Part shown: positions 60,312-61,112 of the stretch, one piece after another
Layout: each line of letters begins with the position of its first letter
Numbering within the stretch: the stretch's first letter is position 1
DNA from: Bryobacterales bacterium
Lineage (GTDB): Bacteria > Acidobacteriota > Terriglobia > Bryobacterales > Bryobacteraceae
Assembly (NCBI GenBank): GCA_016789745.1
Contig: JAEUQF010000041.1
Span: forward strand, 1-61,112
Direction: 5' to 3'
DNA length: 61,112 nucleotides
The notes under the pieces: generated by a model
What the model saw: only the letters and a program-made list of their open reading frames with translations
The model's database searches: none
What the model was told of the DNA's origin: nothing
Translations under genes and position numbers: made by a program

Positions 60312-61112
60312 CTACGACTCGTCGTCGCCCCCGCCGGATTTTTGGTCTTGGGTGCGGCGGCGACGGATATGCTGGTCCAACTTCTCGGCGGCGTCGGTTA
60401 GGTCCGATTCCGAAACGATGTTGTAGCGATCGAAGACCGCCCTGGTTTTGTGCCCCGAGATGCGCATCGCGACCGCTTCCGGAACACCCGCCCGGACCAG
60501 ATTGCGGACGCCAGTCCGGCGGAGATCATGAAAGAGCTTGGTAGGCTCCCCGCCCGCGTCCGCCAGACCGGCCCGGACGCATGCGACGGCCCACGACGCT
60601 TTGAACGAGCGAATGGGCTCCCCCTCGCGAAAGAAGACCCACTCGCACTGAGGATATTGTGAATCCCGGAGACGCTTTTGGTCCTGGAGAATGGTGAGCA
60701 GTTCCGAGACAAGCGGAATGATCCTGGCCTCGTCGTTCTTGGTGGTGCCGGGTTCAAGGCGGACGAGCCGATGAGACAGGTCCACCTGTGACCACTGGAG
60801 CTTGAGAATCTCACCGCGACGGCATCCTGTGTAGTAAGCGAAAGCGAGAATGGGCTTCAATTCGACGGGCAACTCACGGAGGAGCGATCGGTACTGCGCA
60901 TCCTCGAAGAAGCCTTTTCGAACGTTGTTCTCCTCCAGCTTTGGGATGAATGGGACTCTCGCAACCTTGGGCGGCGTCGACATGCGCCCCAAGTTGAGAG
61001 CCCGCCGGAGGAGGGAGAGTTCGCGGTTAACCGTCGAATTCGCTACGCCCTTTGTCTGGCGAGCAGCAATGTACTTCCGGGCGAGGTCCGTCGTGAGTTT
61101 CGACGCCAGCAC
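60312..61112 (-). CDS. Tyrosine recombinase / phage-type integrase, 5' end outside the window
   Basis: At least 266 residues, cut by the window edge so that the true start is missing. The visible part begins within the SAM-like core-binding domain (VNRELSLLRRALNLGRM) and contains the whole catalytic domain: Arg in YYTGCRRGEIL, a likely Lys in TTKNDEARIIPL, HDLRR (FHDLRRTGVRNL), GHK (RISGHKTRAVF) and Tyr in FDRYNIV. All catalytic residues are kept, so it should be active. The C-terminus ends in an Arg- and Asp-rich tail. It lies beside tRNA-Leu and points toward it, as in integrative elements that use tRNA 3' ends. Confidence 0.92.
   Translation of the reverse strand: MLASKLTTDLARKYIAARQTKGVANSTVNRELSLLRRALNLGRMSTPPKVARVPFIPKLEENNVRKGFFEDAQYRSLLRELPVELKPILAFAYYTGCRRGEILKLQWSQVDLSHRLVRLEPGTTKNDEARIIPLVSELLTILQDQKRLRDSQYPQCEWVFFREGEPIRSFKASWAVACVRAGLADAGGEPTKLFHDLRRTGVRNLVRAGVPEAVAMRISGHKTRAVFDRYNIVSESDLTDAAEKLDQHIRRRRTQDQKSGGGDDES

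Overview
The window reads as chromosomal DNA of a high-GC Gram-negative bacterium of the phylum Acidobacteriota, most likely the Solibacteres/Bryobacterales lineage (Candidatus Solibacter, Paludibaculum and relatives). The argument rests on recognised families, not on a database search: three very large TonB-dependent receptors with an N-terminal carboxypeptidase-regulatory-like domain, an acidobacterial VWA-domain protein, an NHL-repeat protein with the TIGR03437-type C-terminus, a TIGR02999-type sigma factor, and a planctomycete-type cytochrome (DUF1549/DUF1553) plus DUF1501 pair. GTG and TTG starts and 1-4 bp gene overlaps are frequent.

Layout. 0-2.2 kb: a small membrane protein, then an ECF sigma / zinc-finger anti-sigma / Spy-like operon. 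2.4-7.2 kb: a compact penicillin-binding transpeptidase, facing a rplU-rpmA-obgE cluster with a clear promoter and a hairpin directly before obgE, and an AsmA-like protein. 7.3-19.7 kb: a PEP-CTERM protein and an envelope-stress block: a second Spy-like gene, a MacAB-like efflux operon, and divergently a CpxR/CpxA-like two-component system that runs on into a TonB-dependent receptor and a VWA protein. A 19-bp direct-repeat operator occurs twice here with identical geometry. 19.7-34.4 kb: an Rpn-family nuclease-like protein, then a four-gene minus-strand operon (cytochrome/DUF1549/DUF1553, DUF1501, TonB receptor with a one-base frameshift, beta-propeller) divergent from an intact paralogous receptor. 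34.4-47.1 kb: a secreted HExxH protein beside an orphan TIGR02999-type sigma factor, a DapA-family aldolase, a two-part esterase, a GNAT acetyltransferase, the giant NHL/BACON/TIGR03437 protein, a SWIM zinc-finger protein and a DUF1570-like peptidase. 47.2-51.5 kb: an HD-domain protein leading into an A-type cytochrome c oxidase operon with two subunit-III-like genes and a tiny CxxC membrane protein. 51.5-59.9 kb: a frameshifted methyltransferase, an M1 metallopeptidase, a ChbG/YdjC deacetylase, an MlaE-MlaF-MlaD lipid-transport operon, a P1 (DmpA-type) peptidase and a tandem YCII protein. 60.0-61.1 kb: tRNA-Leu(CAG) with promoter and terminator, then repeats and the C-terminal part of a tyrosine recombinase, probably the edge of an integrative element lying beyond the window.

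The genes together are dominated by envelope functions: outer-membrane receptors, lipid transport, efflux, periplasmic chaperones and peptidoglycan synthesis, with two separate regulatory circuits (ECF sigma and Cpx-like) that each control a Spy-like chaperone. The best candidates for undescribed biology are the Cpx-like regulon with its conserved operator-promoter module, and the cytochrome/DUF1501/receptor/propeller operon with its divergent receptor. No CRISPR array, insertion sequence, rRNA or biosynthetic cluster was seen.
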